DNA from: JBFGFG01 sp041627475
GTDB taxonomy: Bacteria; Actinomycetota; Nitriliruptoria; Nitriliruptorales; Nitriliruptoraceae
Length of the DNA stretch: 14,967 bases
Direction: 5' to 3'
Assembly: GCA_041627475.1 (NCBI GenBank)
Contig: JBFKQZ010000051.1
Span: forward strand, 1 to 14,967
Shown: positions 5,903 through 12,237 of the stretch, piece by piece
Numbering within the stretch: the first letter of the stretch is position 1
Layout of the letters: every line of letters begins with the position of its first letter
Position numbers and translations under genes: made by a program
The notes under the pieces: generated by a model
The model's input: only the letters and a program-made list of their open reading frames with translations
Databases searched by the model: none
Told to the model about the DNA's origin: nothing

Positions 5903-6933
5903 GACGCCGCGAGCTCCTGCGACCGCGCGACCCAGCGCTGCAGCACGTCCGCGGCCGCGCCACTGGCGAGGATCTCCCGGGCGCGGGCGAGACCGCTCGC
6001 GAGGTCGTCGACCAGCCCGTGCGTCCACAGGCCCGCCGCGGCGTTGAGCGCGACGACGTCGGCGTGCGGCCCCGGTGTCCCGCGCAGCACGGCGTCACTG
6101 ATCTCGCGGTTGCGTGTCACGTCGCCACCGACGAGCTGGTCGACGGTGACCCGCTCGACCCCGAGCTCGGTCGGGTCGAGCACGGACTCCTCGACGACGC
6201 CGTCGGCGACGCGCCACACCCGGCTGGTCGTGGTCGTGGTCAGCTCGTCGAGCCCGTCGTCGCCACGGAACAACAGGGCACGGCGCCCGAGCCGCGCCAG
6301 GGCCTCGGCCATGATCGGCGCCATGGCCGGGTCGCTGACGCCGACGACCTGGTGCTGGGCCCCTGCAGGGTTGCTGAGCGGGCCGAGCACGTTGAAGATC
6401 GTCCGGATCCCGAGCGCGCCACGGACCGGCGCCACGTGCCGCATCGCCGGGTGGTAGGTCCGTGCGAACAGGAACGTGATCCCGACGTCCTCGAGGCACT
6501 GGGCGGCCGCCTCGGCGGGCAGGTCGATCACCACCCCCCACTCCTCGAGCAGGTCCGCCGACCCCGCCTTCGACGACGCCGCGCGGTTGCCGTGCTTGGC
6601 GACGCGTGCGCCCGCCGCGGCGCAGACGAGGGCGGACGTGGTCGAGATGTTGAAGGTGCCCGCGCCGTCACCGCCCGTGCCGCACGTGTCGAGCACCGGG
6701 CCCTCGACGGGCACGGGGGTGGCTGCGTCCACCATGGCCTCGACCAGCCCCGCGACCTCGTCGGGCGTGGCGCCCTTGGCGGCCATGGCGGTCAGGAAGG
6801 CGCTGACGACGATCTCCCCGGCCTCACCGGCCATGACCGAGCGGAGCGCCGCCGCGGCGGTCGCGCGGTCGAGGTCCCGCCCGGCGACCAGGTCCGTCAG
6901 CAGGGCTGACCACTCGAAGGTGCTGTCGGGCAC
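5899..6933 (-). CDS. trpD: Anthranilate phosphoribosyltransferase
   Basis: TrpD transfers phosphoribose from PRPP to anthranilate, the second step of tryptophan synthesis. The 344 residues match the family. Motifs are the PRPP-binding GTGGDG (85-90), NISTTSA (95-101), the anthranilate and phosphate loop KHGNRAASSKAGSADLLE (113-130), the HPAMRHVAPVRGALGIRTIFN segment, and NPAGA. The start is GTG 6933; there is no strong Shine-Dalgarno sequence, and a TAGCGT -10-like box lies 26 nt upstream. No other trp gene is nearby, so trpD stands apart from its pathway here. It is transcribed away from the response-regulator gene, across a shared region holding a 12-bp inverted repeat. Confidence 0.96.
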   Translation of the reverse strand: MPDSTFEWSALLTDLVAGRDLDRATAAAALRSVMAGEAGEIVVSAFLTAMAAKGATPDEVAGLVEAMVDAATPVPVEGPVLDTCGTGGDGAGTFNISTTSALVCAAAGARVAKHGNRAASSKAGSADLLEEWGVVIDLPAEAAAQCLEDVGITFLFARTYHPAMRHVAPVRGALGIRTIFNVLGPLSNPAGAQHQVVGVSDPAMAPIMAEALARLGRRALLFRGDDGLDELTTTTTSRVWRVADGVVEESVLDPTELGVERVTVDQLVGGDVTRNREISDAVLRGTPGPHADVVALNAAAGLWTHGLVDDLASGLARAREILASGAAADVLQRWVARSQELAAS

Positions 6934-6950
6934 GTCGTGTCCGCTCGCCG

Positions 6951-6997
6951 GGGGCCCGAACGCTAGCGGCGGGACACCGCCCTGCCGTTCGGGCCCC
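6951..6997. repeat. 12-bp perfect inverted repeat in the trpD/response-regulator divergent region
   Basis: GGGGCCCGAACG (6951-6962) and its exact complement CGTTCGGGCCCC (6986-6997) are separated by 23 nt. That spacer contains a smaller GGCGG/CCGCC stem (6968-6972 and 6977-6981). The left arm overlaps the predicted trpD -10 box, and the right arm falls where its -35 would be. It could therefore be an operator for trpD, or a hairpin if transcribed. I see no run of T residues that would make it a standard terminator. Confidence 0.6.
6960..6965 (-). promoter_or_regulatory. Candidate trpD -10 box (TAGCGT)
   Basis: TAGCGT on the minus strand fits TAnnnT, 26 nt before the trpD GTG. It overlaps the left arm of the 12-bp inverted repeat. 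Confidence 0.35.
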
Positions 6998-7015
6998 TCC
7001 CGCCGACGGTCCGTC

Positions 7016-7021
7016 TACACT
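7016..7021 (+). promoter_or_regulatory. Candidate response-regulator -10 box (TACACT)
   Basis: TACACT fits TAnnnT and lies 34 nt before the GTG at 7056; the predicted start point is near 7028. A 6-bp stem with a 4-nt loop (CGTCGC 7026-7031, GCGACG 7036-7041) sits at the 5' end of the leader, followed by a G-rich ribosome-binding stretch (7047-7051). The same hexamer recurs before the A-type carrier gene. Confidence 0.4.
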
Positions 7022-7055
7022 CCCCCGTCGCCGCAGCGACGATCCCGGGGGTGCC

Positions 7056-7838
7056 GTGGCAGACGACCAGCCACGCATCCTCGTGGTGGAGGACGAGCCC
7101 GACCTCGCGGGCCTCGTCGAGGTGAACCTGAGCCTCGCGGGCTACGACGTCGTCGTCGCCGGGACCGGCGAGCAGGGCCTCTCAGCGCTGCGCACCCACG
7201 AGCCCGACGCCGTGCTGCTCGACGTCATGCTGCCCGGGATCGACGGCTGGAACGTCCTGCGCACGATCAAGGAGGACCGCACGACGCGTGACCTCCCGGT
7301 CGTGATGCTCACGGCCCTGTCCGAGGAGCGCGACCTGATCCGCGGCCACCTGCAGGGCGCCGTCGAGTACGTCACCAAGCCGTTCGAGATGCGGCGGCTC
7401 CTCGACACGGTCCAGTCCGTGCTGCGCGAGCCGTCCGACGACGAGCTCGCCGACCGCCGCCGCCGGACCCGCACGATGCTGCGCCGCCTCGCCGAGCTCG
7501 ACTCGGGTCGTTCGGCCGACGGCAACCAGGTCCGCCTCAGCGCGCTCGAGCGCACCCCGCCGCCCGAGCGCGAGGAGGAGCAGGAGGCGACCCCGGAGCA
7601 GATCGCCGGCCTCGCCACGATGACCGACAAGCAGCGGTGGCTCGCCGGCGCCCTCGGGGCCGGCTGGGCCGCGCGACGGATCGCCGAGCACCTCGAGGTG
7701 AGCCGCTCCAACGTCTACGCCACCCGCCGTCGCGTGGCACGGCGCCTGCACTGCGAGCCGGACGACGTCGCGGCCGTCGCGATCGCCCTCGGCCTCCACG
7801 ACGAGGTCGGCCCGCCACCCGCGGACGACGAGGACTGA
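7056..7838 (+). CDS. Response regulator with C-terminal helix-turn-helix
   Basis: A 260-residue regulator. The receiver domain (about 6-122) is complete: acidic Glu12 and Asp13, phosphoacceptor Asp56 in LLDVMLPG, Thr86 in VVMLTA and Lys108 in VTKPFE. A charged linker (about 125-185) includes an Arg-rich helix and a Glu/Pro-rich stretch. The end carries a helix-turn-helix (about 191-233; TDKQRWLAGALGAG, AARRIAEHLEVSRSNVYATRRRVARRL) that looks LuxR- or sigma-region-4-like, not an OmpR winged helix. It probably binds DNA after phosphorylation. No sensor kinase is in the window, so it is an orphan here. The GTG start has a GGGGG stretch 4 nt upstream. The gene converges on a second receiver protein, with stops 6 nt apart. 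Confidence 0.88.
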   Translation: MADDQPRILVVEDEPDLAGLVEVNLSLAGYDVVVAGTGEQGLSALRTHEPDAVLLDVMLPGIDGWNVLRTIKEDRTTRDLPVVMLTALSEERDLIRGHLQGAVEYVTKPFEMRRLLDTVQSVLREPSDDELADRRRRTRTMLRRLAELDSGRSADGNQVRLSALERTPPPEREEEQEATPEQIAGLATMTDKQRWLAGALGAGWAARRIAEHLEVSRSNVYATRRRVARRLHCEPDDVAAVAIALGLHDEVGPPPADDED

Positions 7839-7844
7839 CGCCGG

Positions 7845-8219
7845 TCAGGCGGTCGCGGCGGTGAGCTCGTCCACGGCCCGGGCGACCGCGAAGGGGTCGA
7901 CGGGCTTGGGCAGCGTGGCCGCGGCGTGGGCCCAGTCGGCCAGCCACCGGTCCTCGGACCGATCGGTGAGCACGATCGCCGGCGGTGTCCCCATCCCGTC
8001 CTGCTCGGCCTGCAGGTGGAACTCGTAGAGGAACGAGAACCCGCCCTGCGGGGCGAGGTCACCGTCGATGACGAGCACGTCGAAGTCCTCGTCGACGAGC
8101 AGACGCTTGGCGTCGGGGGCCGTGGACGCCTCGGTCAGGACGACGCCCGGCCGGGGCCGGAGCATCGATGCGACCCGGGTGCGCTCCACCTGGTGCTCGG
8201 AGACGATCAGGACTCGCAC
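7845..8219 (-). CDS. Stand-alone receiver-domain protein, atypical
   Basis: A 124-residue CheY-like protein with no output domain. The fold pattern is clear: VRVLIVSEH at strand 1, FDVLVIDGDL with the likely phosphoacceptor Asp52, AIVLTD with the conserved Thr, and LPKPVDP with the conserved Lys. The N-terminal acidic pair that coordinates Mg2+ is reduced to Ser8-Glu9. An insertion-like stretch (GGFSFLYEFHLQAEQDGMG) follows the phosphorylation loop. It may phosphorylate weakly or work as a phosphate-independent partner; this is an inference. GTG 8219 is chosen because GGAGAG lies about 5 nt upstream. Its C-terminus meets the response-regulator gene tail to tail. Confidence 0.85.
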   Translation of the reverse strand: MRVLIVSEHQVERTRVASMLRPRPGVVLTEASTAPDAKRLLVDEDFDVLVIDGDLAPQGGFSFLYEFHLQAEQDGMGTPPAIVLTDRSEDRWLADWAHAAATLPKPVDPFAVARAVDELTAATA

Positions 8220-8276
8220 GGTGCTCTCCGCTGACGACGGCCGGCGTGCAGGACCATCTGCGGTCCGCTCCGGACG

Positions 8277-8282
8277 AAGGTA
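8277..8282 (-). promoter_or_regulatory. Candidate -10 box (TACCTT) for the stand-alone receiver gene
   Basis: TACCTT on the minus strand fits TAnnnT. It overlaps the left end of the palindrome TAGCGCGCTA (8281-8290) and would start transcription near 8270. Confidence 0.3.
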
Positions 8283-8290
8283 GCGCGCTA
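8281..8290. repeat. 10-bp palindrome TAGCGCGCTA between divergent promoters
   Basis: A perfect 10-bp palindrome whose ends are shared with the predicted -10 boxes on both strands. It could be an operator for both divergent genes. It is short, so chance occurrence is possible. Confidence 0.4.
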
Positions 8291-8294
8291 GGTT
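8289..8294 (+). promoter_or_regulatory. Candidate -10 box (TAGGTT) for the cysteine desulfurase cluster
   Basis: TAGGTT fits TAnnnT, 25 nt before the GTG at 8320. Predicted transcription starts near 8301, which leaves room for the AGGAGG at 8309-8314. Confidence 0.4.
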
Positions 8295-8319
8295 CGACCG
8301 CCGTCGCCAGGAGGTGCCC

Positions 8320-9480
8320 GTGCAGCGCGTCAACCTCGACGTCGCCGCAGGCTGGCCCCTGCGGGACGTCACACGCCGCGCGCTCCTCGATGCGCTCGCG
8401 GTCGCCGACGGTGATCCCGCGCGGGCGTACCGCGAGGGCGCCACCGCCGGCCAGCTGCTGGCGGCCGCCACCGCGACGACGGCCGAGCTGCTCGGAGCAG
8501 CCGACGACGACGTCGTGTGGACCTCCGGCGGCACCGAGGCGGCCAACCTCGCCGTGACCGGCCCCCTGCGAGCTGCCCGTGACCGGGGCGACCGACGACA
8601 GGGGCTGGTGGTGTCGGCCGTCGAGCACTCGGCCGTCCTCGACTGCGCCCGACGGCTCGCGGCCGACGGTCTCGCCGACCTCACGGTCGTCCCCGTCGAC
8701 GGGGCCGGCGTCGTCGACCTCGACGCCCTCGCGGCCGCGGTCGACGACACGACCGTCGCCGTCCACCTCCAGCACGCCAACCACGAGGTCGGGACGCTGC
8801 AGCCCACGCACGAGGCGCACCGGGTCTGCCGCGACCGCGGCGCACTGCTCCACGTCGACGCGTGCCAGTCGGTCGGCCAGCTCGGCGTGACCCTGGCACA
8901 GACAGGCGCCGACCTGCTGACCTTCTCGGCCGCGAAGTTCGGTGGCCCACGCGGCGTCGGCGGCCTCGTCCTCGGGCCGCGTGCGCGGCTCGCCCCGCTG
9001 CTGGTCGGGGACGACCGCCAGCGCGGTCGCCGAGCCGGGCGACTGCCCACGGCCGCCGTCGCGGCGGCCGCCGTCGCCCTCGACGAGGCCGTGGCCACGA
9101 TGGAGCGCGACCGCTCGGCCCGCGAGCTCGTCCGGCGTCACCTGCGGGCGGGGCTGGCCGACCTCGAGGACGTCGCCGTCCACGGACCACTGGCCGAGGC
9201 GCACCCCGGGATCGTCGCCGCCTCGGCGCTCTACGTGGCCGGTGACGCCCTCGCGGACCGGCTGGACGGCCGGGGCTGGGCGGTGGCGAGCGGTTCGAGC
9301 TGCGCCGTACGTTCCGGGGAGCCGCCGCACGTGCTGGTGGCGATGCGCGCGCTCACCCACGGACACCTGCGCATCTCGTTCGGTCCCGAGCTCGACGTGC
9401 CCACGGCGGACGCGTTCCTCGCCGACTACGACGAGGTCGTGACCGAGCTGCGTGCCCAGTCCGGCAGGAGACCACAGTGA
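8320..9480 (+). CDS. Cysteine desulfurase (NifS/IscS-like, class V aminotransferase fold)
   Basis: A PLP enzyme that takes sulfur from cysteine as a persulfide. It has 386 residues, normal for the family. Seen are TSGGTEAANLA, VEHSAVLD (the conserved His), QHANHEVGTLQP, HVDACQSVGQ (PLP-binding Asp), SAAKFGGPRGVGG with the Schiff-base Lys206, and the catalytic Cys328 in SGSSCAVRSG. Two departures from usual motifs: the His before the Lys (SAHK/SGHK) is Ala, and the usual RRSGT is RRAGR. The start is decided by AGGAGG at 8309-8314, which ends 5 nt before GTG 8320 and overlaps the earlier GTG at 8314. A TusA-like gene overlaps the stop by 4 nt, suggesting the sulfur acceptor. Confidence 0.92.
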   Translation: MQRVNLDVAAGWPLRDVTRRALLDALAVADGDPARAYREGATAGQLLAAATATTAELLGAADDDVVWTSGGTEAANLAVTGPLRAARDRGDRRQGLVVSAVEHSAVLDCARRLAADGLADLTVVPVDGAGVVDLDALAAAVDDTTVAVHLQHANHEVGTLQPTHEAHRVCRDRGALLHVDACQSVGQLGVTLAQTGADLLTFSAAKFGGPRGVGGLVLGPRARLAPLLVGDDRQRGRRAGRLPTAAVAAAAVALDEAVATMERDRSARELVRRHLRAGLADLEDVAVHGPLAEAHPGIVAASALYVAGDALADRLDGRGWAVASGSSCAVRSGEPPHVLVAMRALTHGHLRISFGPELDVPTADAFLADYDEVVTELRAQSGRRPQ

Positions 9481-9752
9481 GCGACACCACGACCGAGGAC
9501 GTCCCGGCCGTCGACGAGGACGGTCGCCGGGTCGTCGACGCCCTCGGGATGCCCTGCCCCCGCCCGGTGATCGAGCTCGCGGCCGCGATCAAGCAGGTCG
9601 CCGTCGGCGACGCGGTGCGGCTGCTCGCCGACGACCCCGCCGCCGACGTCGACGTGCCGGTCTGGTGCCGCATGCAGCGGCAGGAGCTGCTGTCCCAGAC
9701 CCGCGAGGACGGGGTGCTCGTCTTCCTCGTGCGCAAGTTGCGGGACACGTGA
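9477..9752 (+). CDS. TusA/SirA-like sulfur carrier
   Basis: A 91-residue TusA-family protein. The motif DALGMPCPRPVIEL contains the sulfur-carrying Cys27 in CPxP, and LADDPAADVDVPVWCRMQRQELL matches the second family signature, with an extra Cys64. An N-terminal extension of about 18 residues is acidic. TusA proteins accept persulfide sulfur from a desulfurase and pass it on for tRNA thiolation, molybdenum-cofactor or sulfur-oxidation pathways; which one applies here is not visible. The GTG start overlaps the desulfurase stop (GTGA), so the donor and carrier are translated together, which strongly suggests partnership. Confidence 0.92.
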   Translation: MSDTTTEDVPAVDEDGRRVVDALGMPCPRPVIELAAAIKQVAVGDAVRLLADDPAADVDVPVWCRMQRQELLSQTREDGVLVFLVRKLRDT

Positions 9753-11026
9753 TGCTGCCGCTGGTCGAACGCCTCGACGTCGTGCTGTTCGGCGCGACGG
9801 GGACGACCGGTGGCAACGCACTGCCGTACCTCGCCGAGCGGGCCAGCGCGCTCGGTCTGCGCTGGGGCGTCGCGGGACGGCGGCCGCAGACGCTCATGCA
9901 GCGCGCCGCGGACCTGCCCGCCGACCAGCAGCCGCACGTGCTGGAGGCCGACCTCGACGAGCCGGACTCGCTCCGTGAGCTCGCCGCGAGCGCACGCGTC
10001 GTCATCAACGCCGTCGGTCCGTACCGGCGCTCCGCCGACCCGGTGATCGCTGCCTGCATCGAGGCGGGCGCGGACTACCTGGACGTGACCGGCGAGACCG
10101 ACGTCGTCGCGGCCATGGTCGCGCGCCACGGCGATGCAGCGGCCGCTGCCGGCGTGAGGATCGTCCAGGCCGCCGGGTACGAGGCGCTGCCGTTCGACCT
10201 CGCGGTGCTGCTCGCGACCGAGCGGGCCGCGGCGCGCGGCACCCGGCTCGTGGGCGCCGACGTCATCGGGTCGTTCGGTCTCCCCCCGGGGCTCCCCCGT
10301 CCCAGCGACGGCGTCTCCGGCGGCACGTACGCCTCGACGGTCGAGGCCGTCCGCGACGGCGAGCTGGCGACGCTCCTGGACCCCGCCAGCCTCGTCGACG
10401 ACCCGGCGGAGGCCGCAGCCGTGCGGGCCGCGAGCCCCCTCGGCCTGCTGCCGCGGCTGACCGGCACGTCGGTCGTGGTGCCGATGGTCCCGTCGCCGCT
10501 GACGAACCCGCCGGTCGTGCACCGCACCGCCTCGGTCCTGCGGCGCGAGGGGGACGGACCGCCGACCGACTTCCGCTACCGCGAGGGGATGGCGCTCGGC
10601 GACGGCCTGCTGACCCTGCCGGTGCAGCTCGCGCTGGCCGCGCCGATCGGCGCGGTGGCGGCCGGTGCCACGTGGCTCGCACGTCTGGCCCCGCAACCGC
10701 TGCGGGACCTGACCGCCACGGCGATGGAGCGGCTCGGACCGGACGCCGGCGCGGGCCCCCGCGCGGACCGTCTGGAGGGCTGGCGCTGGCGGCTCGAGGT
10801 CGTGGGCACCTGTGCGGACGGGTCGACCGAGCGGGTCGTCGTCGACGCCGACGGCCACCCCGGCTACCTCGCCACGTCGCGCATGGGCGCCGAGGCCGGG
10901 CTCCTGCTGGCCGACGACACGGCCGACCTGCCGGACCGCAGCGGGCACCTCACCCCGGCCCTGGCGCTCGGCACCGCCGAGCTCGACCGCTTCGCCGTGG
11001 CGGGTGTCCGCATCCGCGGTGCCTGA
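9752..11026 (+). CDS. Saccharopine-dehydrogenase-like NAD(P)-binding oxidoreductase
   Basis: A 424-residue protein of the saccharopine dehydrogenase / trans-acting enoyl reductase family (relatives of mycobacterial Rv2449c). The N-terminal Rossmann loop is LFGATGTTGG (about 12-21). It is followed by WGVAGRRP, VVINAVGPYRRS (about 84-93), CIEAGADYLDVTGE and VQAAGYEALPFDLAV. A hydrophobic stretch (about 284-312: LLTLPVQLALAAPIGAVAAG) may contact membrane or lipid. The substrate is unknown. The ATG overlaps the TusA stop by 1 nt (TGATG); a GTG directly before it is in frame. True lysine-pathway saccharopine dehydrogenase is unlikely, because the family signature and context differ. Its link to the sulfur genes is positional only. 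Confidence 0.88.
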   Translation: MLPLVERLDVVLFGATGTTGGNALPYLAERASALGLRWGVAGRRPQTLMQRAADLPADQQPHVLEADLDEPDSLRELAASARVVINAVGPYRRSADPVIAACIEAGADYLDVTGETDVVAAMVARHGDAAAAAGVRIVQAAGYEALPFDLAVLLATERAAARGTRLVGADVIGSFGLPPGLPRPSDGVSGGTYASTVEAVRDGELATLLDPASLVDDPAEAAAVRAASPLGLLPRLTGTSVVVPMVPSPLTNPPVVHRTASVLRREGDGPPTDFRYREGMALGDGLLTLPVQLALAAPIGAVAAGATWLARLAPQPLRDLTATAMERLGPDAGAGPRADRLEGWRWRLEVVGTCADGSTERVVVDADGHPGYLATSRMGAEAGLLLADDTADLPDRSGHLTPALALGTAELDRFAVAGVRIRGA

Positions 11027-11639
11027 CCGCAGCGCGGACGTCGCCCACCTGGTCGCCCACGACGAGCACCTGGCGGCCGTGGTCGGGCGCCACGGCCCTC
11101 CGCCGGACTGGCGGCGCCCACCGACCTTCCCGACGCTGGCGTTGCAGGTGCTCGAGCAGCAGCTCTCGCTGGACGCGGCCGCGGCGCACTTCACGGCGCT
11201 GCTCGCTGCGACCGGCAGCACGACGCTCACCCCCGGCGGCGTGCTCGCGCTCGACGACGTCGAGCTCCGCGGCGCCGGCGTGAGCCGGCAGAAGGCGCGC
11301 TACCTGCGCGAGCTCGCGAGCCGCGTCCAGGACGGGCGCCTCGACCTCGCCGCCCTGGAGGACCTCGACGACGCGGCGGCGACGTCGGCCCTCACGGCGG
11401 TGCCGGGGGTCGGCCCCTGGACCGCCGACGTGTTCCTGCTGTTCGCACTCCGACGCCGCGACCTGTTCCCCGTCGGCGACCGCGCGCTGCAGGTGGGGAC
11501 CGCCGAGGTGCTGGACCTCCCCGCAGTGCCCGCGGGCGAGGACCTCGCGGCGATCGCTGCCCGCTGGGCGCCGCGCCGCTCAGCCGCTGCCGTCCTGGTC
11601 TGGCACGCCTACCTGGCGCGCCGCGGTCGCACGATGTGA
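11019..11639 (+). CDS. AlkA-like DNA-3-methyladenine glycosylase (HhH-GPD)
   Basis: A 206-residue HhH-GPD superfamily glycosylase that removes alkylated bases. The helix-hairpin-helix is LTAVPGVGPWTAD (about 125-136), followed by FPVGDRALQ with the likely catalytic Asp154. Upstream are ALQVLEQQLSLDAA, equivalent to the conserved Q-Q-S region of AlkA, and SRQKARYLRELA. It lacks the iron-sulfur cysteines of Nth/MutY and the N-terminal TBP-like domain of Escherichia coli AlkA, so it is the short form. The start is either GTG 11019 (8-nt overlap with the previous gene) or GTG 11004; neither has a good Shine-Dalgarno sequence, which suggests translation by coupling. It ends 6 nt before the convergent reductase gene. 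Confidence 0.9.
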   Translation: MPDRSADVAHLVAHDEHLAAVVGRHGPPPDWRRPPTFPTLALQVLEQQLSLDAAAAHFTALLAATGSTTLTPGGVLALDDVELRGAGVSRQKARYLRELASRVQDGRLDLAALEDLDDAAATSALTAVPGVGPWTADVFLLFALRRRDLFPVGDRALQVGTAEVLDLPAVPAGEDLAAIAARWAPRRSAAAVLVWHAYLARRGRTM

Positions 11640-11645
11640 GCCGCG

Positions 11646-12176
11646 TCAGCGGTCGCGGGTCCACGTGGTCTGGACGAGCCCGCCGGCGACCAGCCGCGGG
11701 GTGCCCGCGGTGAACCGCAGGTCGGCGTCGAGCGCGCCGAACAGCGGGATGCCGTCGCCGAGCAGGACCGGGACGACCGTGATCGTCATCTCGTCGACGA
11801 GGTCGGCGGCGAGGAACTGCCGGACCACCTCGCCGCCGTCCACGTACGCACTGGTGAAGCCCGCGGCCTCGAGCTGGGCGACGACCTCGCGGACCGGGCC
11901 GCTCGCGGTCCGGACGTCCGCGTCGTCGGGGACCTCGAGCGGGCGGTGGGTGAGCACGACCACGGGGAGCTCGTAGGGCCAGCCGACGTCGAAGCCGAGC
12001 ACCGTGTCGTAGGTGCTGCGCCCCATGACGAGCACGTCGACGCCGGCGACGAACGCGGCGTAACCGTGGTCGTCGCCGTCGCCCGGCTCGTCGTCGGACG
12101 GCAACCAGTCGAGCCCGCCGTCGGCACGGGCGATGCGGCCGTCGAGGCTGGTCGCGATGAAGACGGCGCAGCGCAT
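11646..12176 (-). CDS. Dihydrofolate reductase / RibD C-terminal family protein
   Basis: A 176-residue protein of the stand-alone DHFR-like (RibD_C) family. It begins MRCAVFIATSLDGRIARADGGLDWL and has VLVMGRSTYDTVLGF (about 48-62), YVDGGEVVRQFLAADLVDEM (about 111-130) and VPVLLGDGIPLF (about 135-146). These are the NADPH-binding and core elements of the fold. The family includes uncharacterised reductases; it is unlikely to be the main folate enzyme. The ATG at 12176 is preceded by GGGAG about 6 nt upstream. The longer upstream reading is the 3' end of another frame. It lies downstream of the A-type carrier gene, with a strong hairpin between them, so it may be transcribed separately or by read-through. 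Confidence 0.87.
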   Translation of the reverse strand: MRCAVFIATSLDGRIARADGGLDWLPSDDEPGDGDDHGYAAFVAGVDVLVMGRSTYDTVLGFDVGWPYELPVVVLTHRPLEVPDDADVRTASGPVREVVAQLEAAGFTSAYVDGGEVVRQFLAADLVDEMTITVVPVLLGDGIPLFGALDADLRFTAGTPRLVAGGLVQTTWTRDR

Positions 12177-12190
12177 AGGTGCTCCCTGAC

Positions 12191-12222
12191 GACGACGGGC
12201 CGCCCGGTGGGCGGCCCTCGTC
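12191..12222 (-). terminator. Strong hairpin after the A-type carrier gene
   Basis: GGGCCGCCC (12197-12205) pairs perfectly with GGGCGGCCC (12209-12217) around a 3-nt loop. GACGA/TCGTC (12191-12195 and 12218-12222) extend the stem past one bulged base. It starts 16 nt after the carrier stop codon and lacks a T tract, as is common for actinobacterial terminators. It lies 15 nt before the next gene, so partial read-through or an mRNA 3' end stabiliser is also possible. Confidence 0.7.
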
Positions 12223-12237
12223 AGCGGTCGGTCGTGC

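Noticed and set aside
6951..6997. Intrinsic terminator reading of the 12-bp inverted repeat
   Set aside because: It lies between two divergent gene starts, where no transcript should end, and has no T tract.
8314..8316. Earlier GTG start for the cysteine desulfurase
   Set aside because: This GTG overlaps the last G of AGGAGG, which is instead spaced correctly for GTG 8320.
8059..9366. Minus-strand open frame of 435 codons opposite the cysteine desulfurase
   Set aside because: Antisense shadow of a gene with intact PLP and catalytic motifs; its sequence is a low-complexity Gly/Arg/Val mixture.
9353..11230. Minus-strand open frame of 625 codons opposite the oxidoreductase and glycosylase
   Set aside because: No domain pattern, composition typical of reversed GC-rich codons, and it conflicts with three coupled real genes.
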